This document shows, piece by piece, positions 52,219-63,560 of a stretch of 64,000 nt of DNA. This DNA comes from Heliocidaris tuberculata. Taxonomy: Eukaryota > Echinodermata > Echinoidea > Camarodonta > Echinometridae. The position numbers and the translations under genes were made by a program. Each line of letters begins with the position of its first letter. Within the stretch, counting starts at the first letter, position 1. The DNA lies in NCBI GenBank assembly GCA_025618425.1, contig CM046841.1:7473068-7537067 (forward strand), in the 5' to 3' direction. The notes under the pieces are model-generated. The model was not told the origin of the DNA. It saw only the letters and a program-made list of their open reading frames with translations, and did not search any database.

Positions 52219-53413
52219 AGTCATAGTCTGTGGCAGATTATCACCACAAAAATGTTATCTCTGTCATTAATCATACTGTTGCAAATAGCAGAATCCCTAA
52301 TGATCTGTATAATTATGATAATGATGGTGGTGATGACTATTAATATCATCAACATTTCTAGCAGCAGCAGCAGCAGTAACAGTAGTAAGTAGGATCATCA
52401 TTACCATTATCATGGTGATTGCCATCATCATCATCATCATATCATCTTTATCATTATCATCACAAAAGATAAGATATCAAAGAAAGTTTTAAAAAGACAG
52501 CTTCTTGTTTCCTAATAATATTGGTGTTCTAGGGGTTGCATTCTCCCCTTCTCTCTTTCTCTCTCTCCCTCTTTCTCTCTCTCTCTCTCTTTCTTTTCCA
52601 CAATATTCCATCCACGTATAATCAGATTGTGTAGTTAAAGTAAATTATACTACACTATACAAACTACACACGAGCTCATTTTATAAATAAATTACGTATT
52701 TTAAATTGGTGTCCTTGATTACTCATCTCGCGCATGTGGGTTGATATGACATTGTGTTTCATGTAGCCTACATAGGCCTAAGATTATGTCATTCAAATGT
52801 AGTCATTATCTCTGTTAACTCCCATTTCATGAGATTTCCATTTGAGAGCCTAGGACAAAAGGGTTGCGCAGGAGCGGTAGTCGCTTGAATACAGCTTTTT
52901 TTTTTCAAGTAGTAATCTCACACATTGAATGTGTACCAGAGGAGAGTTGAGCCATGGATCAAGTCTCCTAATGATTAGTGTCTCATCTCTCCCCAGGTCG
53001 GCATTTTTGACATGTGAATTGACTCCCTTCAAAGCAGTTCCATCAAATTCCATCAAAACATCTTCAATAAATCTACAATGCATAGGCTACACGTTGCCCA
53101 CAATGCAACAAAAATAACTGTTCCTATATGTAAATGATAAGAAGTGTCGGACCTCTAACTCTAAAATCCACTTTTTGGAGCAATTTAGAGTTCTTCCTTC
53201 ATTTCATATTTATAGAGCTGTTATGCAACTTTTTGCCCTAACTGAAAAGAAAGATAAGTGACACACTACCAACAGAGGGCGTTTGAACATTCTTTCTTGA
53301 ATGCAAGTGGTAGTTCTAGGGGGTGGATCAACTCTCCTTGTGGCTCAACTCACCTGGATTTCCCCTACTAAGTTGATAATAAGCTCAACAGCCGATATCG
53401 TACTGTCTGAACA
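52219..53413. other. Intergenic, nothing recognised
   Basis: ATCATC-type and (CT)n simple repeats (52425-52450, 52540-52592). A 77-codon minus frame at 52850-53083 has no recognisable domain. Confidence 0.5.
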
Positions 53414-54053
53414 GGGTGCCATTGCATAAAGACTTAAGCCCCGTCTTAACAGACACTTTTTAAAACGCCTCGACCGGGTAATACCGGGTTAGATTTCTTT
53501 ACCCCTTCCTGTTAAGCCGCTCCTACTGAGGTGTTGACCGGAATCTACCCGGTATATTTTTGCCAAAATTTGACTAGGTCCAACGAGGGTAAAATTACGA
53601 CTCTACCCCTGCTAATTCCGGACAGCCGTTCTGTTAAGCCGCTCTCGAGGTAGTTTCTGACCGGACATTGCGCAATGACTCGAACTCGATTCTCGTGAAA
53701 TATCACATTTTGAATCTCCCGCGCGCGCGACAGGAAGACATGCAGTTCTATACGTTACTATGGGAACCTACCCGGTTAGGTTTTCAGCGAATGTCTGTTA
53801 AGACGGCGCGCCGGGGTGGACCCCCCCCCCCCCTGGTTTTATCACCTGCTGCCCCGCTTTTTTAACCCGGCATCAGTCCCGACTCCGTCCGGACGCGGTC
53901 TATTAAAACGGGGCTTTACTATTATAGTAACTTTGCCATCAATGGTAACTACCATGGTAACGTTGCTCCAGAGCCAATCAAAATCCAGTATTCCATGAAA
54001 AGTTACTATAATAGCAAAGTTACTATAATAGCAAGTTTTATGCAACGGCACCC
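53414..54053. mobile_element. Foldback element, 640 bp
   Basis: GGGTGCCATTGCATAAAGAC at the left pairs with the inverted ...TTTTATGCAACGGCACCC at the right. The right half has repeated AGTTACTATAATAGCAA units. No ORF with known domains; target duplication not resolved. Confidence 0.7.
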
Positions 54054-55071
54054 AGGTCATTTTTGTTGGTGGACGCTCAATCTTTTGTCCTAAAGATTTG
54101 AGACGAAGTCAGGTTTCGTGTGACATCAAGTAAATTTCTTCGTTGAACACCATGTTTAAGCACACGCTTTTTGGGACGAGTAGAATACGTGACATAGTCC
54201 ATTATGTAAGGCCAAAAAAAAAAGTTGTATTGGCATAACGGGCCATATGAAAAAAGGGTAGGTAGGTCGATTTTTTTTTTTTTTTTTTTTTTTTTAAACC
54301 TCGGAGATGGGATATTTTAACAGTGAATTTACTCATATAACTTGTAAATGCACGCATGCACACCCCTACACACATTAAATTCATGCACACATGACACACA
54401 CACACACAAACACCACTACAAACACACATACATTTACTACACAACACTATTCACAAACACACTGTACGACTCCATATGGTGAAGTACAAAAAAAAACTTG
54501 TGAAAACAACCGAATGTTCTAAAAAAAAAAGGTCATACTCGTTTACTACACACGCGGATTAAATAAAAACATGCGGATAAAAAAGATGAAAGTTGCGAAA
54601 CTCAAATGAGAACCGGCGAAATACGGGAAAAGATGACGACTGCGCCAAAGTGATAACTTTTTTTTTTCAGTGAAATTTTTTATTATTTTCTCTCAAGTCA
54701 AATACAAATTATGTAACATAACAAAAATTGTACATATTATTCATAACAAAACTAAATGCATTATACATTGATATTTTAGCTTAAACCTAGATTTCAATAA
54801 TAAAACAAACAAAAAGGTGCATTTTCATAACCTGTTTAGCAGACATTTTCATACATAACAAAAAAATAGTACTTGAAAGAAAATATTTGTCTTTTCTCCC
54901 AAACCTCCCCCCTCCCCCCCCAAAAAAAAACCACAACTTAAGTCATACAATACATGTACCCAACCCCTCCCCCCCCAAAAAAAAAAACAACAAAACAAAA
55001 CAAAACAAAACAAAACAAAAACTAAACAAAAAAAAAAACAAAAAAAACAAAAAACAAAAACACACAAACAG
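54054..55071. other. Intergenic, homopolymer-rich
   Basis: T24 at 54272-54295, CACACA-rich stretch 54355-54430, and C/A runs at 54900-55070 just left of the LTR. No gene seen. Confidence 0.5.
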
Positions 55072-55243
55072 CGCCAAAGGTTAGTTAAATACCAGTGGGT
55101 TAATTAAATAAAGGAAAATACCGGACGACTTTGAGGTATGATCTGTGATGGTGTTTATTACCATGGCCAAGAGGGCGACGCCAGGTGGCGCTACTTTACT
55201 TCACATTTGTAGAATCATATCACACAATAACAACATATAGGCG
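55072..55243 (-). repeat. Terminal repeat, left (3' LTR-like)
   Basis: Starts CGCCAAAGGTTAGTTAAATA on the plus strand and ends AACAACATATAGGCG. Almost identical to 59188-59359. Confidence 0.85.
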
Positions 55244-56734
55244 TGACTACCCTTTTTCTTTCCCTTCTCTTCAAGACATAACAATACACCGTTTGATTTG
55301 CATAAAATCGGATAACAAACTTAACGGCTAAAAACCACAGGTGGAGAAACTCTATAAACCAAGACACATAGATATTCATAATATTTGGTCTCAGCGTGAC
55401 ACACGAGTCTGATATCTAAAACACTATGACAGAAGAATAACCACTTCCATAAACATGCGGTAGGATACAAATATGATCTACTGCATTTATAATATATAAC
55501 TCAATTTACTTATTGCCCTTTTCAAAATGACATATGCACATGCCATCAATTATAAACTACAACCCAACTGACTAATTACCCTTTCAAAACTACAAGTGCA
55601 ATGTCACTTCCCTTCCAATCTCTACAGCCAACCAAGCACAAAGCATAAACTGTCATAACATAAGAATGTTGTAGAAAACATGGCAACTGCACGGCCTTAT
55701 CAAATAAACAAAATAGAGACTGTTATTTTGTCAAGCCAAAGACCTTACCCCAATCGTAATTCAAAACACGTAAGATGAAAACAATGTGATTAACAACAAA
55801 ACCAACAACTATGGCTATAACATAGCAGTCAATACAGGTCCACCTAGAGTGCATGGATGAGATTCGCTACAAATCAAAATCAATAAGAAGCAAATAGATC
55901 AATAACACATTAATCAACTCTTCATATCACAGAGAACAAAATCCTCGAAGATTAACTATGAGCAGGACTAAGAAATAACTAATTAACAAACAACGACAAT
56001 CGATCAATTACTAAGTAACTTAGCATCACAAATAACTGTAATGATTAATTTCTGATCATACAAAAACAGAAGATAGTGACACAGCATATTAGAAACACTA
56101 AGACAACGGAGTATCAGAGTCCCGGATCCGATTATAGTTGCATTATTTGCATTAGCATACCAATCAAACAAAAATGAAAATTCCTATAAACACAATAATC
56201 CTTCAACAACCGTAACAGGTTCCCTGAATACACCTAACTTGAAGGTACGGCTTACTACTTCGAAATTACAACGAATAAACACAGATTTATAGTATCAAAC
56301 TATGACAAACATCGAATACATTGAAAATCACTCTAATAATGACCTTTTAAACATAATCACAAATCCTCAAGTAATGCATACTTTATATCAGATCTATATC
56401 AAGGGAAATAATGCATAAACATGTAATTTCTCTTCGATGGATACAATTTAGACGTATGGTAAACAGCAAGTGAAAACAATCTGGAAATTAATGCATAAGA
56501 TCATATCCTCATCTCACACTACAGATGTACAGAACTCAAAACAATTACAGTCTCTACAGACATAGGAATTGATCATAACAGTCTATATTGGATGCCGTGG
56601 ATCATGAAGTAACAGCATCGGGCAATAGCATGAACGGGGCTGTCAAAATATGTTATACACCCAACGTAAGGTAGGTATAGAGGCTTTGTCCATCTAGAGT
56701 CCTAGGGTCACAAGAGTTGGTCCGTGGCACAATA
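55244..56734 (-). other. Non-coding interior of the LTR-like element
   Basis: About 1.5 kb between the ORF stop and the left repeat, AT-rich, no open frame. A pol region would be expected here in an autonomous element. Confidence 0.6.
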
Positions 56735-59002
56735 TCAAGACCACATAAACATCTGCGACTGGAGCAGAGTGGTTGCCATTCGTAGCATCACATCCGGTGG
56801 TAAACCTCTGTGGCAACCTCGTACGACGTCTACGGTTGGCAGACCCCTGGGACTGCAGAAGGGGAAGACGTCAGAGAACAGATATGCAAGTGAGGACGCT
56901 CTAGAGATACTAAGCGGCAATCTCTGGTCGCGTACACAGGCACCTGGTGCGAGGGAAGCAGTAGAGGACCTTCCATTTGGCAGGGAAGACCACACACCAG
57001 GTCTGCAAAGCTCTCCCAGTGGGACAGACAGATCAGCAGGACCATGCTCTGTATGAAATGAAGAAGCAGCATGGGGCTGATCTGATGGACGAGTGTGACG
57101 GGCGCTATCAGGCAGGATGGAACTGTCATGCAGGTTGCTAACGAATAGACTGCTGGCCAGATGTGGGCGTACAGTCACCGTGACAGTCGACGAGGTCATG
57201 TGACCCGGGTACGGCGGCAGCTTTGTGGCCACACAACATGTGGTGTGTGAGAACGGACTAACTTGCGCACTTGAGGACCTATTGCTCTTGTCGTTTGGTA
57301 GGCATAAAGGCGCAACGATCCCTCCATCGCTAGCTACGCAGCTGCTACTCATGCAGTCAGATAACTTCGGATCCGTCAGTGGCACAACGGGTAGGTTGGT
57401 ATCAACCCTTTCGGAAATGTTAATCGACAGAAAGTGAGGCACATCGATACCTCCGCAGTCAACTGACCGGTTGCTACCAATGCATCGATCCGGTACGTTT
57501 ATATCAGACATGACCATAGTCACATCATGCAAAGTGGTCGAACCATAGTCCAGACTGGAATTCGAATCTACAGACTCTATGAAACGACTGTCAAACACAG
57601 CAGGCTGAGAACAATTCGCAACCACCATAGAGGACTCAAGGGGGAAATCAATCACAGGTGGAGAACATAGCTCTCTACAGGGAGTGCAAGGCATGTGCCT
57701 AGAACAGAGGAAGGCAATGTTGTCATGACAACTGGCCCGATAATTACATTCAACTGTGGAAACACTATTTGCCCAATCCTTGGAAGATACTGAAGGAAAG
57801 CACAGCTGACCAGTGTCTTCTTCAGCAGGTGTGTACAAAGCTGCGCTATGTAGGGGCAATGGTAGCTGACAAACCTTGGATTTATAACTAGGCCCATCTA
57901 TGTCATTCTCATTGAATCCCCCATCACAGTTAACATGATCACTGATCATTTCTTTTGTCTCTCCTATTACCTTGCAGTGATCGATATTCAAATCATCCCC
58001 ACTACACATAGTTCCTAATCCATGGTAGCTAATCACATCTTCACTGATCTCTCTTCCAATATCATCATTACCAATAGTCTCACATCTATCATCTCTCTGC
58101 ATGTCCTTCCATACATGCATGTAACCTATGCTGGTTTCTTCATGAATCACACTCTCACTGATCTCATATCTTTGATCTCCCAGATCTTTGTTCTCTCGTG
58201 TAACACATTTCTCCTCACTAGACATCATTCCATGACCCTCACTTGTCTCATGTTCATCTAATTCTGTGTGTTCATTCCCTGCCAGGGTGTCATGAATGTT
58301 ATCATAACAAGTATCTACACGAGGATTAGCACTCACATTTATCTCACATCCCTCATCTCTGATAGCTTTGAGAATGGGATCATAATCATGTTGACCATCT
58401 GTCAGACATCGAGCATCATTACCATTCACATCCTCCATGCCATGAAAACATGCGAGAGATGAGTCAAAAACATGTGGCGATGATGAATCGTAATAGCAAG
58501 TGACATCATCTCCAAACATAATCAGTTGCTTGGAGGGGCGGACAGACACATCATTTTGCTCCATGAAGGGAGCTCCAGCAATAACATCAACATGAGCGTT
58601 ATCCAGGTAACGATCTTCGACTACCACACCCTCAAACCAAAGCTCACACCCTTCCAACAACAATGTGAAAGAGGTCAATCCAACAATTTGAGTCTGATCG
58701 ACAAGACTACCCAGCAAAACGTCATCATCAAGAGAATAATCACTGAACCCCAAATCATCAACAATAACCTCAAAACCAAAATAATCAGCGGCAGATTCTG
58801 TTATCATATTAAATCGTGATCCACTCTTCACTTCAACAGAAATTTTCATATTCCCTACTGTACGAGCAAAGAAACAAGGCTTTGTCATGATCTGCCTGCG
58901 CGCAGAATTGCGCAAATTTGATTGCGATGACCTGCTAGCCGGACACCAACTCTGCGGCATAGGCGCCCCGGCTGCCGCGGCGGCCAGCGCGGCCTTAGCC
59001 AT
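56735..59002 (-). CDS. Retropepsin-like protein of the LTR-like element
   Basis: I choose the ATG at 59002 (ACCATGG, residue 21 of the open frame), giving about 755 residues; the frame extends 20 codons upstream without a better start. Counted from the open-frame start, residues 60-185 resemble a gypsy aspartic protease: ISVEV, then KSGSRFNMITES where the active-site D-S/T-G should be, and VIAGAPFMEQNDVSVRPSK as the flap-distal strand. The catalytic Asp is Lys here (codon AAG), so activity is unlikely. Residues 190-775 are rich in Ser, Asp, Cys and His with no domain I recognise. Function unknown. Confidence 0.6.
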   Translation of the reverse strand: MAKAALAAAAAGAPMPQSWCPASRSSQSNLRNSARRQIMTKPCFFARTVGNMKISVEVKSGSRFNMITESAADYFGFEVIVDDLGFSDYSLDDDVLLGSLVDQTQIVGLTSFTLLLEGCELWFEGVVVEDRYLDNAHVDVIAGAPFMEQNDVSVRPSKQLIMFGDDVTCYYDSSSPHVFDSSLACFHGMEDVNGNDARCLTDGQHDYDPILKAIRDEGCEINVSANPRVDTCYDNIHDTLAGNEHTELDEHETSEGHGMMSSEEKCVTRENKDLGDQRYEISESVIHEETSIGYMHVWKDMQRDDRCETIGNDDIGREISEDVISYHGLGTMCSGDDLNIDHCKVIGETKEMISDHVNCDGGFNENDIDGPSYKSKVCQLPLPLHSAALYTPAEEDTGQLCFPSVSSKDWANSVSTVECNYRASCHDNIAFLCSRHMPCTPCRELCSPPVIDFPLESSMVVANCSQPAVFDSRFIESVDSNSSLDYGSTTLHDVTMVMSDINVPDRCIGSNRSVDCGGIDVPHFLSINISERVDTNLPVVPLTDPKLSDCMSSSCVASDGGIVAPLCLPNDKSNRSSSAQVSPFSHTTCCVATKLPPYPGHMTSSTVTVTVRPHLASSLFVSNLHDSSILPDSARHTRPSDQPHAASSFHTEHGPADLSVPLGELCRPGVWSSLPNGRSSTASLAPGACVRDQRLPLSISRASSLAYLFSDVFPFCSPRGLPTVDVVRGCHRGLPPDVMLRMATTLLQSQMFMWS

Positions 59003-59187
59003 GGTTTCACCCCGGAGTGTCTTATCACACATTGGCTGTGTGTATGTATGGGACCAACACAAACCGTTTTAACAACCTCTCGTCTGACACCGATTTAGCG
59101 CGGCACGCCCAGCCCCTATATTGAGGGCTAATTTTCTTTAAAGGGTTTAACAACTCGATAGGCGGGAATCAGACCTAGCTGCCACCA

Positions 59188-59359
59188 CGCCAAAGGTTAG
59201 TTAAATACCGATGGGTTAATTAAATAAAGGAAAATACCGGACGACTTTGAGGTATGATCTGTGATAGTGTTTATTACCATGGCCAAGAGGGCGACGCCAG
59301 GTGGCGCTACTTTACTTCACATTTGTAGAATCATATCACACGATAACAACATATTGGCG
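59188..59359 (-). repeat. Terminal repeat, right (5' LTR-like)
   Basis: Partner of 55072-55243. Ends AACAACATATTGGCG. On the minus strand it is followed by TGGTGGCAGC at 59187, as expected for a primer-binding site. Confidence 0.85.
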
Positions 59360-59699
59360 CAGCACTTAAGTCACACAATAACTGTTTCCCGTTTAACCTA
59401 CTCCCACACACCTTAATCCACACACACATACATCCATACACGCGCACAAACACGTACACCCCGACATTAAACAATTCATATAAGCGTAATGTATCGCAGC
59501 CGTTCCAGTGTTGTTGTTTTTAGTGGGGTTTTTTTTTTTCATCCAAAAATAGATGCATTCGCCTCGCCGTCCCTATGTGTGAAAGTTTTCCCATTTTCTA
59601 AAGTGGTATATATATTAATGTACCTCGCTCTTCAGCTAATTTTTATTTCCTCTCGCTCATTTTCGCGAAATTTAAAACTTTTATTCCAATATAAATTCC

Positions 59700-62502
59700 C
59701 TCCCAGTTTATATTTGTAATGTCCAATAAATTGAATAAATCACCACAATCTTTCCAAAGGACTCTTATTTTATCACAGGTAAAAAAAATTAATGCTCATA
59801 GGTCTCTTCATTTTTATCGCAAAAAGAGCATACATTACTTATTGAAAATTTAAATGTGTACATCTGTTTCTTAGTATATATAAGCTCATATAACATTTTG
59901 AATTGAAATTCCCTTAACCTACTATTCAAAGTACATTTCCTAGGTCTTAAAAATATTGTATGAATGTCTTTTTCCGAATAATTATAGATCCTCTCTAAAT
60001 TTTTAACTGCATATGGCTTTTCTATTTTCATATTTAACAAAGCTGCATATATTTTTTTCGATGTAACATCAATCAGTGTAATAACTCTTCCATTAAATAT
60101 AAATTCTAAATTTAAATCAGTGTCCCTACACGAATTGTTTTTCTTCAAAAACCTTACCATGTCAATGGAATATTTTTAAATAGCTGGTGAAGTTTAATTA
60201 TTTCAGCTTTATTTAACCTCATCCTTAGAAAATCTCTAGTCGATTTAATTTCACCTTCTCCGTCGACTATATGATGTAATTTATATATATTTCTAAGGAA
60301 TAAACTTTCATCAAAGTACATATGTCCGTCCAAACGTATATACTTATTGTTAAAAATAATCTTATTGCTTTTACATGTTTCCTTTTTAAGCAAAACTTCT
60401 TTCATAGCGACCCATACTTCCAACATATTCCTATAAAAACTTCGCAAAGACAATTTACTCATTCTCAATGAAACATTACTAAAAAATATCAGTAGACCTC
60501 CCACCTCACGAGTCTTGTATTTAAAAAATCGTTTCCATCCCATCTTCGAATCTCCTAGTATGAGTCTTTTTATCCACATAATTCTTTGTGTATAAACAAA
60601 TAAATGAAAATCTATCATTTTAAGTCCTCCCTTATCATAATTCAAAAACATCACATTCCTTTTAATTTTATCTTTTCCATTCCATAAAAAATCAAACATT
60701 AGTTTCTCAATTTCCTCAAAAACCCAAGTTGGTACTGGGGTAAGTGATGACACATAATTTAATTTTGAAAGTACAAACGTTTTAATTAATTGTATCTTAC
60801 CCATTAAAGTAAAATCCCTTTGTTTCCACCATATTAACAGCCTTTTTATTTTACTTAAAATTTCTTTATAATCAATTCTTTCTTGTACTTCAACATCTAA
60901 TGCGAAGGTTATACCCAATATTTTAATGACCTCTACTAATCTACCAAAAGGGGTTACAATATTTTCTTTAGGGTGGGAACCCAACAACAATATGAAAGTT
61001 TTATCTTTATTCATTTTCAAACCAGAAATTTGGGCAAAACATTCAAACAACTTTTCTATTTTATTAATTGATGCAGTATCTCTAACAAAAAGGGTCATAT
61101 CATCTGCATAAAGTACTTGTTTTACTTCTACATCACCAAAACTAATTCCATGAACAGCAGAGTCCTTACGAAATGAATAGGCAAGGATCTCTATACATAT
61201 CGTATAAACAAATATGGAGACAGAGGATCTCCTTGTCTTACACCTTTCTCAGTACTAAAGTACCCTGTAGATATCCCCCATTAAAAACACAGCTCAGAGC
61301 GCCATTATACAGCGTTTGGATCCATCTACATAATGATGGTCCAAAGCCAAAAGAACGCAGTACTTTTTGCAAAAATATATGAGACACTGAATCAAAGGCT
61401 TTTTCAAAGTCTATTGCCATTAAAAATCCAGGAATATTGTTGTGTGTAGTATGGAAAATCATATCATCTATTAACCTTATTGCCTCGCCTATATTTCTAC
61501 CTCGTATATACCCCACCTGATCTATATGAATAATTTCATGTCAGACTTTTATAATTCTTATAGAGAGTACTTTTGCTAAAATTTTATAATCGACATTTAA
61601 TAATGATATAGGTATATAATTTTTAATTAACAAAGGATCTTTCCCATCTTTACAAAATAAAACAATAACCGCCTGTTTTTGAGAAGATGAGAGTTCCCCT
61701 TTACAAAGAGTCTCATTTAAAGCTTCAACCATTACATCTCCTAAGATCGGCCAAAATAATAAGTAAAATTCAACGCTTAGTCCGTTGTTCCCCAGTGTTT
61801 TATTGAGTTTCATTTGTTTCAAAGCTTCCCAGCATTCTCCCTGTGTGATTTTTCCTTCACATAATTCCCCTGAAACTGACTCTATTTAGGCAAATCCTTA
61901 AAGAAGACGCTATTATTAAGTATATTTTCGTCACATATTGGTTGTGCATACAATTTACTATAAAACCTATGTATCTCTTGTATTATTTTGTTTTGATCAA
62001 AGCTGACTTTTTCTCCTATCAACATTTTCCGTATTACTGTTTTTCGTTTATTAGACTGCATCAACTGTGTAAAATATCTAATGTCCCTTTCCCCATTTTC
62101 ATAATATGATGCTCTAGATCGAATTTTAACCCCTTCATGTACATAATCATAACTTGCCTTTAACTCGTTTCGTTTACACTCCAATAAATTAATTTTTTCT
62201 TTATCTACCTTATCTAATAACTCTTTTTCTAAGGACAATATATCTTTTTCTAGATAATCAATTCTTTCTTTCCGTTTCCTTGCCTTTTCTTTAGAATATT
62301 TCCTAGTAAAATTACTAATTTTCATTTTCAAAAAATCCCATAATACTCTCTTATCTATTAATTCTTTTTTTAATTCTTCTTTTAATCTCAAAATTTCTTC
62401 TTTCATATTTTTTTTAAAATCTTCATCGTAACATAAACTATTATTAAATTTCCAGTAAGAGCCCTTGAGTTTTAAATCAAATGGCAAATTATGAAAGTGC
62501 AA
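59700..62502 (-). pseudogene. L1/Tx1-type LINE linker, RT and C-terminal finger, disrupted
   Basis: In order: a Lys/Glu-rich helical linker (62502-61882); KTLGNNGLSVEFY and IPISLLNVDYKILAKVL (61822-61541); GYIRGRNIGEAIRLIDDMI, FLMAIDFEKAFDSVS and RWIQTLYNGA (61516-61238); QGDPLSPYLF then, after a frameshift near 61190, LYADDMTLFVRD (catalytic ADD, about 61105); thumb and C-terminal part (61098-60154); and SNVCSFCDKNEETYEH (about 59790), an L1-type CCHC-like finger. At least four frame breaks. It cannot make a full RT. Confidence 0.85.
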
Positions 62503-63240
62503 CTAAACTGCTGAATGGTCCGGTGCTACTGAGGGTATTATATTACATTTTAAAATAATCTCATCTAACTTTTCAGATATGAACCAATAATCTAATCTAC
62601 TTTGCATAAAGGGATTAACCTGTCTATAAGTAAATTGTTTCTTTATACCATTCCTTTTCCTCCATATATCTATCAATACATGATCATCTAAAAATTTATC
62701 AAAACCAGAACTAAATCTAGAGTCAATATTTTGTTTACTGCTTCCTCTATAATCTAAGTCTTTATCTCTAATCATATTAAAATCTTCACCTATTATTATT
62801 GGATTATTCCTTCCATTTATCTCTTTTAAAGTCTTATTAAAATCATTCAAAAAGCTAATTTTTTCCAATTCCTTCCCTCGAACAGGAAAATATACGTTCG
62901 CAATTATTAACCGTAATCCCTGTATAACACACTCCATAATTATAAACCTACCATCCTCATCCGTAACAACATTTAAAACTTGAGCATCTAATTTTGAATC
63001 AATTAATATAATGACCCCTTTACTGTGATTTGTTCCGTGACTGAAATATACACTTCCACTCCACTGTTGCTTCCATCTATCTTCAATATCCCTTGTACTG
63101 TATGTCTCTTGTAAAAATATTATATCTGCTTGCTTGTCTCTACACCAATTAAAAATTTGTTGCCTCTTTGGTTCCTCTCGTATTCCTTTTACATTTAGCG
63201 AAAAAAAATTACAAACAATAGATACACTACTACATTCCAT
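62503..63240 (-). CDS. L1/Tx1-type LINE endonuclease
   Basis: 245 residues from an ATG at 63240, uninterrupted, ending at a TAG where the frame should continue into RT. AP-endonuclease motifs: SLNVKGIR (N), IIFLQETY (catalytic Glu), IIIGEDFNMI (Asp and Asn), RLDYWFIS (Asp) and PDHSAV (Asp-His). All catalytic positions appear present. This nuclease nicks chromosomal DNA to prime reverse transcription. Upstream, 63241-63529 is an open frame with no LINE-like protein and is taken as 5' UTR. Confidence 0.88.
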   Translation of the reverse strand: MECSSVSIVCNFFSLNVKGIREEPKRQQIFNWCRDKQADIIFLQETYSTRDIEDRWKQQWSGSVYFSHGTNHSKGVIILIDSKLDAQVLNVVTDEDGRFIIMECVIQGLRLIIANVYFPVRGKELEKISFLNDFNKTLKEINGRNNPIIIGEDFNMIRDKDLDYRGSSKQNIDSRFSSGFDKFLDDHVLIDIWRKRNGIKKQFTYRQVNPFMQSRLDYWFISEKLDEIILKCNIIPSVAPDHSAV

Positions 63241-63560
63241 TTAAGTTGTTTAAAGAAAACAATAACTTAACTTGTCGACTTTCCTCAATTTTAACAAGCG
63301 ACGGCGAGGCAAATACAAATAATCTTATTTGGTTATTTTCCATAAACTTCATTTCATTTGCACTAAAGAGGCTGCGATACATACACAAACAAAGGGACAC
63401 ACCTACAGTAGCATACACGTACAAAGAAAACAAAAACACTTGAAAACTATCCTCCCTATCTCCCATCGTAGTAATCCCCATATATAAAAAGAGAGTACTA
63501 ACCCCTACAATAAAAAAAAAAAATCCCATTTACTCGAGACAATGTACCTTCCAACTCCAA

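Larger units (their letters stand above)
55072..59359 (-). mobile_element. Non-autonomous LTR-like element with one ORF
   Basis: Two 172-bp direct repeats (55072-55243, 59188-59359) differ at only about four or five positions. Read on the minus strand: right repeat, TGGTGGCAGC (a possible tRNA primer site), leader, one ORF (59002-56735), a 1.5-kb non-coding stretch, a purine tract (AGAGAAGGGAAAGAAAAAGG at about 55249-55272) close to the left repeat. This is LTR-retrotransposon layout, but RT, RNase H and integrase are absent. Repeat ends are CGCC...GGCG rather than TG...CA by my reading, and no target duplication is clear. Confidence 0.7.
59510..63560 (-). mobile_element. L1/Tx1-type LINE, partly decayed
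   Basis: Read on the minus strand: 5' UTR (about 63560-63241), endonuclease (63240-62503), a charged linker, RT, and a C-terminal Cys/His motif near 59790. The RT part has several frameshifts and stops. Motifs such as SLNVKGIR, LDYWFISEKL and IPISLLNVDYKI are L1/Tx1-type, not L2-type. The 3' end is near or left of 59510; I did not find a tail. Confidence 0.85.

Noticed and set aside
56724..57437. Plus-strand frames opposite the protease-like ORF
   Set aside because: The minus-strand frame is far longer, starts in an ACCATGG context and has retropepsin-like motifs.
63230..63529. Membrane protein upstream of the LINE endonuclease
   Set aside because: Its hydrophobic look comes from T-rich sequence; it precedes the LINE ORF and has no family motifs, so I treat it as 5' UTR.
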